Below are positions 50,619 through 60,072 of a stretch of 64,000 bases of DNA, one piece after another. A program made the position numbers and the translations under genes. Origin of the DNA: Desulfobulbus sp. (GTDB lineage: Bacteria > Desulfobacterota > Desulfobulbia > Desulfobulbales > Desulfobulbaceae); the NCBI GenBank assembly GCA_031280615.1, contig JAITGO010000023.1:62001-126000 (forward strand), in the 5' to 3' direction. A model generated the notes under the pieces. It had not been told where the DNA came from. It made no database searches and was given only the letters and a program-made list of their open reading frames with translations. Every line of letters begins with the position of its first letter. Position 1 is the first letter of the stretch.

Positions 50619-52318
50619 TAGCGATTCTGTGTATTTTGGTTTTTCCGGCAGCAGCGTGGGCGTTAGCACCACGTCTCGCCTTTTCCGATCTCGATTCTGG
50701 CCCGAAAACGGGTAACACGGACGGCAAAGGCAGTGGAGCGATTGTAACGATTTGGGGCAACAATCTGGGGGCGAGCCAAGATGCCAGTGTGTATGTCGGA
50801 GAGGCCGAAGCAACGGCAATTTATTACTGGAAGAACGCAGATGGCCAACTGCCGGGTGGACCAGCCGATCTGTACACCTACCACAAAATGCAAGAGATCG
50901 CCTTTGCCATCCCGACAGGAGCCCCCGATGGGGCGACAACGATCAGGGTGCGGCACAATGGGGTGGATTCCAATACCCTGCCTTTCTTCGTGCGCCCAGG
51001 GAATATCCGCTTCGTAAAACCAGGAGGAAACAACACCGGAACCGGGTTGTGGAACACCCCGTGGGCATCCTTGTCCTTTGCCGTTTCCGGCGCCAAAATT
51101 GTCCCCGGAGACATCGTCTACTCCGTGGGTGTGGGCGCCTCCTCCGAGGTCGATGTGGGCGCATCATCCAAGATCACCGGCACAGCAACGACCAAAACAG
51201 CGTTGGTTGCCTATCCTGGCACGACAGTGGCGTGTTCAACGCCCACAGAGTACGGCACAGCCACAATCCACAACAATGTTTCGGGCGGTGTTGCCAATAA
51301 TTTTTGGACTTTCTCAAAACTATCGATAGACACCGGATTTACGGCACTCTCCATTTTTGGCTATGCCCGCTACATAGGGCTTGATTTGACGGGGAATTTG
51401 CCTGGCGCCAACCAGTATTCCGGTGCCATCGGCGGCAACTGCACCGAGCTAGCCGATGCTACGGCATGTAGCGGACACCGAATCCTTGGTGCCGAAATCC
51501 ACGATTACGGTGATCGAACTGGGGCAAACAACTTCCACCACGTGCTGTACATCTCGAATCGATCGCCGCATCAAGCGGAGGCGTACGAGATAGGGTGGTC
51601 GTATTTCCACAACAACACCGCATACCAGGGTATCCACATATACGATCAAAATCCAGGGGTGGGATGGAGAGGAACATTCAACATTCACGACAACGTAATC
51701 CACAACTTCGCTGGAAACGCCATCAATTTGAACGCGGCATATCCTGCATCGTACAATGTCTATAACAATCTGATCGTACTCGACCCGTCCTATTCGCCCC
51801 CAGGCGGGGTATATGCGCAACCGGCGGCCGCATTCAGGATCGAAGCCAACACCGCTTCTTTTAAAATTTTCAATAACACGGTGTATGGCTATGCAGCTGA
51901 AAACCAATTCCAAACGGCTGGCACAACAACTCTGCAAAACAACATCATAGTTGACACCAGAGGTGTGGCTTACGCGTCGCATGCCGCCCCGACCAAAAGC
52001 AACAATAACTTATACTACAGCACTAACAACGGTGGGATGCAAATCCCATCCTGGGACAGCGCATTTTATAAAGCAGACCCGAAATTCGTTGATCCCGCAA
52101 CCGGTGATTTCCGCCTGCAATCGGTCAGCCCAGCCATCGGCTCGGGAAACGATACATCGGCCACTGTACCAACCGATTTACTGGGCACTGCCAGATCCGT
52201 GCCCGTAGCTCTTGGGGCGATAGGCGCGGTTATTGGGAATGGCGGAACACCGCCGCAAATATTGCGGCTATATCAATTGTCAGGACTCCCAATCAAGGGC
52301 GTCGCCCCGCAGCACTGA
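50609..52318 (+). CDS. Exported IPT/TIG-like plus beta-helix protein
   Basis: A 569-residue protein with a signal peptide (about 1-19). The first domain (IVTIWGNNLGASQDASVYVGEAEATAIYYW) resembles IPT/TIG or filamin-type folds. The rest is a right-handed parallel beta-helix pattern with NNTAYQGIHIYD, NIHDNVIHNFAGNAINLN and NNLIVLD repeats. Such proteins bind or degrade surface glycans. The start overlaps the previous stop. It could act with the fibre-like protein. Confidence 0.72.
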   Translation: MRLIAILCILVFPAAAWALAPRLAFSDLDSGPKTGNTDGKGSGAIVTIWGNNLGASQDASVYVGEAEATAIYYWKNADGQLPGGPADLYTYHKMQEIAFAIPTGAPDGATTIRVRHNGVDSNTLPFFVRPGNIRFVKPGGNNTGTGLWNTPWASLSFAVSGAKIVPGDIVYSVGVGASSEVDVGASSKITGTATTKTALVAYPGTTVACSTPTEYGTATIHNNVSGGVANNFWTFSKLSIDTGFTALSIFGYARYIGLDLTGNLPGANQYSGAIGGNCTELADATACSGHRILGAEIHDYGDRTGANNFHHVLYISNRSPHQAEAYEIGWSYFHNNTAYQGIHIYDQNPGVGWRGTFNIHDNVIHNFAGNAINLNAAYPASYNVYNNLIVLDPSYSPPGGVYAQPAAAFRIEANTASFKIFNNTVYGYAAENQFQTAGTTTLQNNIIVDTRGVAYASHAAPTKSNNNLYYSTNNGGMQIPSWDSAFYKADPKFVDPATGDFRLQSVSPAIGSGNDTSATVPTDLLGTARSVPVALGAIGAVIGNGGTPPQILRLYQLSGLPIKGVAPQH

Positions 52319-52330
52319 GAAGGAGGAATC

Positions 52331-52600
52331 ATGAGTTTTGACAAAGCATTCGCTGCCACGACAGCGTTCGAAGGTGGTCACACCATAGTCGATGGCCACG
52401 AAACGTACATGGGTATCGACCGCAACCAGCATCCCGAATGGGGGGGCTGGTCGATCATCGACACGGCCCGGCGTCGCGGAGAATCGCTCGAGCGCCGGGG
52501 GGGACCTGGATTGGCAGGTCCGTGCGTTTTACCGGTCAAAGTTCTGCCCATGCCCGAGGAACTGTTCAAGGCTGCAACAACCTATGCAACACCGAGAAGG
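52331..52600 (+). pseudogene. Truncated, frameshifted duplicate of the GH108 endolysin
   Basis: The first 35 residues (MSFDKAFAATTAFEGGH, VDGHETYMGIDR) copy the endolysin at 52608. After residue 48 the frame is broken near the G-run at 52497-52503 and then diverges. An in-frame remnant (VRAFYRSKF) appears in another frame and the C-terminal part is missing. The 5' 115 bases of the two copies are nearly identical, offset by 277 bases. Confidence 0.8.
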
Positions 52601-52607
52601 AGGAATC

Positions 52608-53138
52608 ATGAGTTTTGACAAAGCATTCGCTACCACGATGGCGTTCGAAGGTGGTCACACCATAGTCGATGGCCACGAAACGTACATGGGCATCGACCGC
52701 ACCAAGCACCCAACATGGCGAGGATGGGCAATAATTGACGCTTGCCTGAAAGAGGGTAAGCCACTCCAAGCCAATCTAAACCAACTGGTCCGTGAGTTTT
52801 ACCAGGTCAACTTCTGGATACCGCTAAGCTGCCATGTGATCGATGTGATGAGCGAGGCGGTGGCCGAGGAGCTGTTCGAAGCATCGGTCAACTGCGGCCC
52901 GGGCAACGGAGCAAAATTTTTGCAACGGGCACTCAATGCCCTCAACAAGCGGGGCAAACTCTATCCGGACCTGAAGGTGGACGGCGTCATCGGCACGCAA
53001 ACTATCGGTGCGGTCCTTGTCTGTGTAGATGTCCGGCCGGTACGCCTACTGGTGAAGTGCCAGAATGGCGAACAATACATCCACTATAAATCATGGTCCA
53101 AACATGAAGACTTCCCCGGCGTGTTCGAGCGCACCTAA
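52608..53138 (+). CDS. Endolysin, glycoside hydrolase family 108
   Basis: A 176-residue muramidase with AAGGAGGAATC upstream of the ATG. The catalytic region is TMAFEGGHTIVDGHETYMGIDRTKHP, where Glu of FEGG is the acid. CGPGNGAKFLQRALN and KVDGVIGTQTIGAV form the peptidoglycan-binding part. It cleaves murein for lysis. There is no signal peptide, so a holin would be required. No holin is recognised nearby. Confidence 0.9.
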   Translation: MSFDKAFATTMAFEGGHTIVDGHETYMGIDRTKHPTWRGWAIIDACLKEGKPLQANLNQLVREFYQVNFWIPLSCHVIDVMSEAVAEELFEASVNCGPGNGAKFLQRALNALNKRGKLYPDLKVDGVIGTQTIGAVLVCVDVRPVRLLVKCQNGEQYIHYKSWSKHEDFPGVFERT

Positions 53139-53246
53139 CTCCGGAAAAATGGAGGGGGCAAAGCATAAGCCCAGAGTGGATCGCGTGATATGGCTGAGGA
53201 GCCTGCACGCGATCTGGCAATGGAAACGACAACAAAAGGAGACCCG

Positions 53247-53735
53247 ATGAAGACGATACAATCAATGATCGAGCACCTCCCCTGTGTGGTGGTGGTCATG
53301 CTGCTGTTGGCATTTGTGGCCACATCCGGCGGCTGCCAAGGCCAATCCACGGTTGGCAACGGCAAGGTCGATCCGGTGGAGGCGGCCACTCTCCGGGTTG
53401 CGGTCGGCATGGCGCTCTCGTCGCGGCCGGCGGCGGTGGAACCTGCATACAAGGTGTCCACGGCCTTGCTGACCATCATGGACGACAAGACCGTGCTGGC
53501 CGACGAGCTGCAGGCGGCACTCGGCCGGGAAACCGCCAAGCTCAACATGGATATGGCCACGGCGGTCTCGTTTGTTGAATTCGTCTCATTGGTCGAGGCG
53601 CAGGTTCGGGCCCGGCTGGCCGAGGCCAACATTTCCGCCTCAACACGGATGGTGGTGATCCGCGAGGTGCTCATCATCGTTCGGGATGCGGCGGCGGCCC
53701 GGCTACCGACGGGCGGTCCGGAGCCAGCGGCCTGA
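53247..53735 (+). CDS. Small putative phage lipoprotein
   Basis: A 162-residue protein from the ATG at 53247 with AGGAG upstream. An N-terminal helix ends in TSGGC, a lipobox-like sequence with Cys at 30. The rest is helical (LADELQAALGRETAKLN, EFVSLVEAQVRARLAEAN). Its place just after the endolysin suggests a spanin-type role. That is inference. Three further genes link it to the head operon. Confidence 0.6.
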   Translation: MKTIQSMIEHLPCVVVVMLLLAFVATSGGCQGQSTVGNGKVDPVEAATLRVAVGMALSSRPAAVEPAYKVSTALLTIMDDKTVLADELQAALGRETAKLNMDMATAVSFVEFVSLVEAQVRARLAEANISASTRMVVIREVLIIVRDAAAARLPTGGPEPAA

Positions 53736-53950
53736 TGGATGAGGTCGATATCGCCCAGGAGCTGCAAGATGCCCAGCTGCGGCGAGCACTCATGGCTCAA
53801 TCCTACGCATTGCCCAAGGGCGAGACGGCAAGCGAGTGCGATGAGTGCGACGAGCCGATCCCGGAGGAACGCCGACAGGCCATGCCCGGTTGCCGGCTCT
53901 GCATCGCATGTCAGGAAACCTTGGAGCGGCGGCAACGAGGGCAAAGATGA
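53735..53950 (+). CDS. TraR/DksA-type zinc finger protein
   Basis: A 71-residue protein whose ATG overlaps the previous stop (TGATG). CDECDEPIPEERRQAMPGCRLCIACQE carries four cysteines in the TraR/DksA arrangement. TraR-type proteins bind the RNA polymerase secondary channel and alter promoter choice. Small TraR genes are common in Mu-like phages. Confidence 0.88.
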   Translation: MDEVDIAQELQDAQLRRALMAQSYALPKGETASECDECDEPIPEERRQAMPGCRLCIACQETLERRQRGQR

Positions 53951-54363
53951 GCATCGACTATACGGCTTGGCGATTCTGGATCGACATGGGGCAGGCGGCC
54001 GCGACACTGATCGTCTGTATCTACGTATGGTGGGACAGACGGCAGGGTAAGACCATGAAACGATTTGCCGACCTTGAAAAACGGCAGGCCGCGCAAACCT
54101 CAGCCGTCGACGAGCTGGTCGACGATGTCGAGGGTCTTGCCGACGGTTGCGCAAGGCACACGGCCCGCACAGATGCGCTCGACAAGCAGCATCTCGTCAT
54201 GCAATCGGAACTGCGCCATCTGCCGAGCAAGGGGGATTTTGACAAATTGTCCGACCAAATAGGCAGTCTCACGGAAAAGCTCGGCACGCTGGATGGCCGG
54301 TTAGGCGGGATCAACCGTGCGGTCGATCTCCTGAATCAACATCATCTTAGGATCGGTAGATGA
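53947..54363 (+). CDS. DUF2730 phage protein (Mu gp25-like)
   Basis: A 138-residue protein from the ATG at 53947, overlapping the TraR-type gene stop. One N-terminal transmembrane helix (WIDMGQAAATLIVCIYVWW) is followed by a coiled coil (FADLEKRQAAQTSAVDELVDDVEGLADG). The family is conserved ahead of the terminase in Mu-like phages. Its role is not known. Confidence 0.85.
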   Translation: MSIDYTAWRFWIDMGQAAATLIVCIYVWWDRRQGKTMKRFADLEKRQAAQTSAVDELVDDVEGLADGCARHTARTDALDKQHLVMQSELRHLPSKGDFDKLSDQIGSLTEKLGTLDGRLGGINRAVDLLNQHHLRIGR

Positions 54364-54653
54364 AATTCGAGGACTTGGTGAACGCTGATCTACGGCTGGT
54401 GGTGCTGCTCTCCCTGGCCCAGGACGCCGGATACGCGCACAACGAATATGTGCTGAAGGAAATGCTGGGCCACCTGGGTCATACGGTCAGCCGGGACAAG
54501 CTGCGGACGGAACTGGCTTGGCTGAAGGAACAAGGGTTGGTTGAGCTGGCCGATGTCACCGGCACCATGGTCGCCAAGCTGACCGGGCGCGGCAAGGATG
54601 TTTCCGAAGGGGCCGTCGTCGTCCCCGGAGTCAAACGGCCGGAGCCGATGTGA
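54360..54653 (+). CDS. Mu gp26-like phage protein
   Basis: A 97-residue winged-helix-like protein (ADLRLVVLLSLAQDAGYAHNEYVLKEMLGHLGHTVSRDKLRTELAWLKEQGLVEL). The position between gp25 and gp27 equivalents supports gp26. Overlaps are only a few bases on both sides. Confidence 0.82.
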   Translation: MKFEDLVNADLRLVVLLSLAQDAGYAHNEYVLKEMLGHLGHTVSRDKLRTELAWLKEQGLVELADVTGTMVAKLTGRGKDVSEGAVVVPGVKRPEPM

Positions 54654-55222
54654 TGGGTGGACGCCAATCCTCCATAGATCGGTTGCCGCCGGATATCCTG
54701 GAACGGCTCCAGGAACTGCTGCGCGACCCTCGTGTCACCCAGCTGGACGCCACCATCCGGATCAATGAGATCCTGGAGACGGAGGGCCATCCGGAGCGGG
54801 TCAGCAAGAGCGCGGTCAACCGGTACGATATGGAGATGCGAAAGGTCGGCGAGAAGCTGCGCCAGTCCCGCGAAGTCGCCGAGATGTGGATCGGCAAACT
54901 GGGAGCGGCCCCCCAGGGCAAGCTGGGCAACCTGATCAACGAGACGCTGCGCACCCTGGCATTCGACGTCACCCTGAAGCTCCAGGAAGGCGAGTTGACG
55001 GGAGAAAGCCTGCCGGATGTGATCCACCAGCTGAAGGGCCTGGCCTTGGCGGTACAACGGCTCGAGGCGTCGGCAACCCTCAGCGTCAAGCGAGAAGCGG
55101 ATATACGCCGGCAGGCGCTGGAGGAAGCGGCGAGCGCGATCGGCGAAACAGCCGCCCAGGCGGGCGTATCGCCGGAGACGATCCAGAAAATCCGGCGCGA
55201 TGTGTTGAGGATGGCGGCATGA
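54653..55222 (+). CDS. DUF3486 phage protein (Mu gp27, small terminase-like)
   Basis: About 189 residues from the ATG at 54653. The family pattern is RQSSIDRLPPDILERLQELLRDPRVTQLDATIRINEIL and SKSAVNRYDMEMRKVGEKLRQSREVAEMWIGKLG. It is probably the small terminase subunit that recognises DNA for packaging. It overlaps the large terminase start. Confidence 0.88.
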   Translation: MGGRQSSIDRLPPDILERLQELLRDPRVTQLDATIRINEILETEGHPERVSKSAVNRYDMEMRKVGEKLRQSREVAEMWIGKLGAAPQGKLGNLINETLRTLAFDVTLKLQEGELTGESLPDVIHQLKGLALAVQRLEASATLSVKREADIRRQALEEAASAIGETAAQAGVSPETIQKIRRDVLRMAA

Positions 55223-56658
55223 GCCACGGCGGAGCCAAGATCAAACCGGTCAACCCGGATGGCATATTCCTCCCTTACCAGGAGAAATGGATCATCGACC
55301 GCAGTCGTTTAAAACTGATGGAGAAGGCGCGACAGATCGGGCTCTCCTGGTCCACGGCCTATGCCGCCGACGAGCGGACTGCCGAGGCCGGTGCCAAGTG
55401 GGACCAATGGATCTCCAGCCGGGACGATCTCCAGGCCAGGCTGGTGATAGAGGATTGCAAGATGTTCGCCAAGCTGCTGCAACTGGCGGCCGAGGATCTC
55501 GGCGAACTGGTCATTGACCAAGAAAAGAAGATCTCCGCTTATGTGCTCCACTTTGCCAACGGCCGGCGCATCCACAGCATGAGCAGTAACCCCGATGCCC
55601 AAGCCGGCAAACGCGGCGGCCGCATCCTGGACGAATTCGCCCTGCATCCGGATCCGCGTAAGCTCTGGTCGATCGCCTATCCCGGCATCACCTGGGGCGG
55701 CAACATGGAGGTGATCTCCACCCATCGCGGCAGCCAGAACTTTTTCAACCTACTGATCCGCGAGATCCGCGAGCACGGCAACCCCAAGAAAATCAGCCTG
55801 CATCGGGTGACCCTCCAGAATGCCCTAGACCAAGGGTTCCTGTTCAAACTGCAGCAGTCCTTGCCGAGTGATCACGAGGTCAAGGGCATGGACGAGGCCG
55901 AGTACTTCGACTTCATCCGGAGCGGATGCGCCGACGAAGAATCGTTCCTGCAGGAATACATGTGCATGCCGGCGGACGACGCGGCCGCTTTCCTCGAATT
56001 CGATCTGATCGCCAGCTGCGAGTATGGCCAGAACGAAGAGTGGGAGATCGATTGCAGCACGGTGCGGTCCCTGGGACGATTCTTTGCCGGCCTCGACATC
56101 GGCCGCCAGAAAGACCTGACCGTGCTCTGGGTGTTGGAGTTGCTTGGTGATGTGCTGTACACGCGGATGGTGGTGGAGCTGCGCAAGATGAGCAAACCGG
56201 ATCAAGAAGCCGTCTTGTGGCCGATCATGGCCAACATGGATCGCACCTGCCTGGATTACACCGGTCTGGGGATCGGTTGGGGCGACGATGCCCAGAAGAA
56301 ATTCGGCGAATACCGGGTCGAGACAGTGACCTTCAGCGCCAAGGTCAAGGAGGCATTGGCCTACCCGGTCCGAGGTAAGATGGAAGACCGTAAGCTGCGC
56401 ATCCCTTACAAGCCGGAAATCAGGGCCGACCTTCGGGCGGTAACCAAGGAAACCACGGCGGCCGGCAACATCCGCTTTACCGCCGAACGTAGCGAGAACG
56501 GCCATGCGGATCGATTCTGGGCCCTGGCCCTGGCGGTGCATGCCGCAAGTGGCGGAACATACGATCCGGAGATCCAATCCACCGAACAAACCAGGCCCTC
56601 TGCTGGCTATGCCGACTACACCGGCACCGGCGGCCGGCGCGACACCATGGGGTATTGA
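55219..56658 (+). CDS. Phage terminase large subunit (Mu gp28-like)
   Basis: A 479-residue packaging motor. The ATPase shows the Walker A variant KARQIGLSWS and Walker B GGRILDEFA. The nuclease domain starts near GRFFAGLDIGRQKDLTVLWV (about 290) with Asp residues expected for the RNase-H fold. It cuts and pumps DNA in headful packaging. The start is the ATG at 55219. Confidence 0.92.
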   Translation: MSHGGAKIKPVNPDGIFLPYQEKWIIDRSRLKLMEKARQIGLSWSTAYAADERTAEAGAKWDQWISSRDDLQARLVIEDCKMFAKLLQLAAEDLGELVIDQEKKISAYVLHFANGRRIHSMSSNPDAQAGKRGGRILDEFALHPDPRKLWSIAYPGITWGGNMEVISTHRGSQNFFNLLIREIREHGNPKKISLHRVTLQNALDQGFLFKLQQSLPSDHEVKGMDEAEYFDFIRSGCADEESFLQEYMCMPADDAAAFLEFDLIASCEYGQNEEWEIDCSTVRSLGRFFAGLDIGRQKDLTVLWVLELLGDVLYTRMVVELRKMSKPDQEAVLWPIMANMDRTCLDYTGLGIGWGDDAQKKFGEYRVETVTFSAKVKEALAYPVRGKMEDRKLRIPYKPEIRADLRAVTKETTAAGNIRFTAERSENGHADRFWALALAVHAASGGTYDPEIQSTEQTRPSAGYADYTGTGGRRDTMGY

Positions 56659-56660
56659 AG

Positions 56661-58121
56661 ATGACGACGGTGCCCAAGGATCTGCGCAACGAGATCGCCA
56701 CCATCGCCTCGGATCCAGCGATCCCGGCCTTTGCCGGGGTGCTGCGTAACGAAGACGATACCCTGCTCTCCCGGGGCGGCGGCAAGGGCCTCAAGATCTA
56801 CGACGAGATCGAGCGCGACTGCCATGCCTACTCCGTGCTGCAGAAGCGCAAGAACGCGATCATTGCCCGCGAGTGGCAGGTGGAACCGGCATCCTCGGCC
56901 CGCCTGGACAAGAAAGCCGCCGACCTGGTCAAGGCACAGTTGACCAATATCAAATTCGACCAGGTTTGCCTGAAGCTGCTCGACGCCACGTTGAAAGGCT
57001 ACAGCGTCGGCGAGATCATCTGGGCTACCGACGGGGCCGAGATCGTGGCCGCCAGGGTCAAGGTCAAACCGCAACGGCGCTTTCTTTTCGACGAGGAACA
57101 GCTGCCCCGGCTGATCACCCTGGCCAACATGTTCCCGGGCGAGCCAGTGCCGGCACGCAAGTTCATCGTTCATCGGTACGGCGAGAAAGACGACGACAAC
57201 CCCTATGGTCTGGGACTCGGGCACAAACTGTTCTGGCCGGTGTTCTTCAAGCGGCAGGACATCACCTTCTGGCTGACCTTTGTCGACAAGTTCGCATCGC
57301 CCACGGCTGTCGGCGAGTATCCGACAGGGACAAGCGATGAAGAGCAGAAAAGGTTGCTGGCTTCCTTGGCAGCCATTGCTCACGAGGCTGGGATCATCGT
57401 GCCCCAGGGCATGGTGGTCAAGTTCCTGGAGGCGGCCCGGTCGGGATCGATCGATACCTACGAGAAGCTGGCCCGGTACATGGACGAGCAGATCAGCGAG
57501 TGCGTCCTGGGCGAGACGCTCTCCACCAACATCGGCACCACCGGCAGCATGGCGGCGGCCAAAACCCACAACGAGGTGCGGATCGAGCTGGCTAAAGGCG
57601 ATTCGGACTTGTTGTCCGACACCGTCAACGAAACTCTGGTCCGCTGGGTCGTGGAGTTGAATTTGCCCGGCGCTGGCCCGCCCAAGGTCTGGCGCGACTT
57701 TGCAGAGGAAGAGGATCTCAAGGCCCGGTCGGAAACGGACAAGAACCTGAGCGACATGGGTTTTGAACCGGACGAGCGGTACGTCAACGAGACCTATGGC
57801 GGCAAGTGGCGGAAGAAGCAATCCCAGGAGCAGCCTCCTCCGGATCCTGCCGGTGAGCCTGCGGCCCAGTTCGCCGAAGAAGCGGCCGATACCGTGGATC
57901 AGGTGGCCGCCCAATTGCTGACCGAGGCCGATGGCGCCGACATGGGCGAGGCAATCTATCGGCTGCTGGCGGAGTGCGGCAGTTTGGAAGAAGCGCGGGA
58001 TAGGTTGCTCGATATCTATGACCAGGTGCCGGTGGCCACGACCGGGACCGCCCTGGGAAATCGGCTGTTTCAGGCGGGCTTGACCGGCCGGGCCGAGGTC
58101 ATCGACGAGGCCGGCAAATGA
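56661..58121 (+). CDS. Phage portal protein (DUF935, Mu gp29-like)
   Basis: A 486-residue portal. LRNEDDTLLSRGGGKGLKIYDEIERDCHAYSVLQKRKNAIIAREW, GYSVGEIIW and FIVHRYGEKDDDNPYGLGLGHKLFWP are typical. The portal forms the dodecameric channel at the capsid vertex. The ATG at 56661 is used; an in-frame TTG lies six bases earlier. Confidence 0.93.
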   Translation: MTTVPKDLRNEIATIASDPAIPAFAGVLRNEDDTLLSRGGGKGLKIYDEIERDCHAYSVLQKRKNAIIAREWQVEPASSARLDKKAADLVKAQLTNIKFDQVCLKLLDATLKGYSVGEIIWATDGAEIVAARVKVKPQRRFLFDEEQLPRLITLANMFPGEPVPARKFIVHRYGEKDDDNPYGLGLGHKLFWPVFFKRQDITFWLTFVDKFASPTAVGEYPTGTSDEEQKRLLASLAAIAHEAGIIVPQGMVVKFLEAARSGSIDTYEKLARYMDEQISECVLGETLSTNIGTTGSMAAAKTHNEVRIELAKGDSDLLSDTVNETLVRWVVELNLPGAGPPKVWRDFAEEEDLKARSETDKNLSDMGFEPDERYVNETYGGKWRKKQSQEQPPPDPAGEPAAQFAEEAADTVDQVAAQLLTEADGADMGEAIYRLLAECGSLEEARDRLLDIYDQVPVATTGTALGNRLFQAGLTGRAEVIDEAGK

Positions 58122-59311
58122 CAGCCGAGTACGGCAGCCTGCCTTTCGATGAAGCGGAGGCATTCTTCCGCGACAAGGTCAACATCCCCACTAAGCGTTG
58201 GGATGACTTGAAAAAAGGCGAGCATGCCAGGGGCTTCATGATCGCCGGCGCGATGCGCGACGACCTGCTCTGCGATTTCCGGACGGCGATCGACAAGGCC
58301 ATCTCCCAGGGCACGACCCTGGAAGAATTCCGCGCCGACTTTGACGGCATCGTCGGCAGATACGGCTGGAGCTACAACGGCGGACGGGGCTGGCGCACCC
58401 GGGTGATCTACGACACCAACCTGCGCACCTCGTACGCTGCCGGCCGTTACCAGCAGATGACCGATCCGGACGTGCTGGCCTACTGCCCGTACTGGCAGTA
58501 CCGGCACGGCGACAGCAGCCACCCCCGCCTGATGCATCTGGCCTGGGACGGGCTGATACTGCGGTATGACGATCCCTGGTGGTCGACCCACTACACGCCC
58601 AACGGCTGGGGCTGCACCTGCTTTATCGAACCGCGCTCGCAGCGCGATCTGGCCCGGGCCGGCAAGGATGGACCCGACCAGGCCCCGCCGATCGAGATCG
58701 ATCCCAAAACCGGCGCACCGATGGGGATCGACCAGGGCTGGGATTACAACGTGGGCGAGGCGGCGTTCGGCCGGCAACTCTCCACCAAGGCCATGAACGA
58801 GTGGCGGGCCCAGGGCGGCAAGGCATGGCAGCGATTGACACCCGGTGACTTTCGCGCCGCCGGCCGGCCCGACCGGATACCGGCCGATCAGGCCAAGGCC
58901 GCACTCGGCCCGAAGCTGGCGACCACGGCGGAAGCGGCTCAGGCCCTGACCGGGATCATGAGTGCCGCCGAGCGGATCTATACCTTGCCCACAGGAGGGA
59001 AGATCCTGGTGAACGCCGAGGCCCTGGCCAGCCACATCGATCTTGATCGCAGCCCTTACTTGCCGCTGCTGCCGGAGGTGCTGGAGGATCCCTACGAGAT
59101 CTGGCTCTCATTCGAGCAGCACCAAGGAACCAATAAGGTGGTGCTGCGGCAGCGGCTGATCAAGATGGTGCGACTGGACAAGGAGCGCGGGGTGCTGGTG
59201 ACGGCGCAAGCGCGGAACGGACTGCTGGAAGCGTGGACCATGATCCCGACCACTGATCGAAAGTACCTGAACAGGCAGCGAACCGGAAAGTTGTTGTGGG
59301 GACGGGAATGA
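58118..59311 (+). CDS. Mu F-like minor head protein with C-terminal PBECR2-type nuclease domain
   Basis: A 397-residue protein. The MuF domain (about 1-200) shows SYAAGRYQQMTDPDVLAYCPYWQYRHGDSSHPRLMHLAWDG and the cysteine pair in GWGCTCFIEPRS. The last 130 residues (SHIDLDRSPYLPLLPEVLEDPYEIWLSFEQH, KVVLRQRLIKMVRLDKERGVLV, TTDRKYLNRQRTGKLLWGRE) fit the PBECR2 fold of phage-delivered RNA-directed nuclease-like domains. It is probably injected with the DNA. The nuclease activity itself is not proven for this protein. Confidence 0.8.
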   Translation: MTAEYGSLPFDEAEAFFRDKVNIPTKRWDDLKKGEHARGFMIAGAMRDDLLCDFRTAIDKAISQGTTLEEFRADFDGIVGRYGWSYNGGRGWRTRVIYDTNLRTSYAAGRYQQMTDPDVLAYCPYWQYRHGDSSHPRLMHLAWDGLILRYDDPWWSTHYTPNGWGCTCFIEPRSQRDLARAGKDGPDQAPPIEIDPKTGAPMGIDQGWDYNVGEAAFGRQLSTKAMNEWRAQGGKAWQRLTPGDFRAAGRPDRIPADQAKAALGPKLATTAEAAQALTGIMSAAERIYTLPTGGKILVNAEALASHIDLDRSPYLPLLPEVLEDPYEIWLSFEQHQGTNKVVLRQRLIKMVRLDKERGVLVTAQARNGLLEAWTMIPTTDRKYLNRQRTGKLLWGRE

Positions 59312-59431
59312 TGGGGAGGGGGGCCCTCGCTCTCTCCGTAGCAGAGCGGGCTCCAGGAACCGGTTGTCGGGGCTACGGCCCAACCCGTTCCATCGTGCTT
59401 TGAAAATAACCGGAACCTTGGATTTTGTCAA

Positions 59432-59968
59432 ATGGCGGGAGCCTTCCAGATACTAGCCAGGATCGACGATCGCGAGGTGATGGCCGCCCTGGAGCGGTTG
59501 CGGGCACACACCGACAGGATGGCGCCGGTGTTCAAGGTTATTGGCGAGTCGTTATTGCGCTCGACCCGGCAACGGTTCCGCGACCAGATGGATCCGGAGG
59601 GGCGGCCATGGCAAGCATTGAAGCCTTCGACCGTGGCGGCCAAGGCAGCACGGGGCCACAGCGGCAATATCCTGCGGGCACGCGGCCACCTGGCCGACAC
59701 CATCCATTACCAGGCCGACAACAACGGGATGCGGCTCGGCACCAACCGGATCTATGGCGCCATCCACCAGCTCGGAGGCAAGACCAGCCCGCACGTGATC
59801 AGGCCGAGGACCAAAAAGGCTCTGGCCTGGCCGGGGGCTCGGCACCCGGCACGCAGCGTCAACCATCCGGGCTCGGACATTCCCGCGCGAGAGTATCTCG
59901 GGTTCTCGCGGCAAGATCGGGACCGGATTCTGGAGATCGTCACCGATCATTGGGGAATGGGGCTGTAG
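59432..59968 (+). CDS. Phage virion morphogenesis protein (Mu gpG-like)
   Basis: A 178-residue protein. LLRSTRQRFRDQMDPEGRPWQALKPSTVAAKAARG and IYGAIHQLGGKTSPHVIRP, then PAREYLGFSRQDRDRILEIV match the family. In Mu gpG takes part in head-tail assembly. A 120-bp gap with no gene separates it from the MuF gene. The start is the ATG at 59432. Confidence 0.9.
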   Translation: MAGAFQILARIDDREVMAALERLRAHTDRMAPVFKVIGESLLRSTRQRFRDQMDPEGRPWQALKPSTVAAKAARGHSGNILRARGHLADTIHYQADNNGMRLGTNRIYGAIHQLGGKTSPHVIRPRTKKALAWPGARHPARSVNHPGSDIPAREYLGFSRQDRDRILEIVTDHWGMGL

Positions 59969-60072
59969 TCGCCACGCCGGGGCGGGGCGCTCACGAGTAC
60001 AGGTCTGGGGCTGAAAATCGAATACAGGGAATTTTAAAGCGCTTTTAAACACGGTTCGCGCGGAGGATGCAC

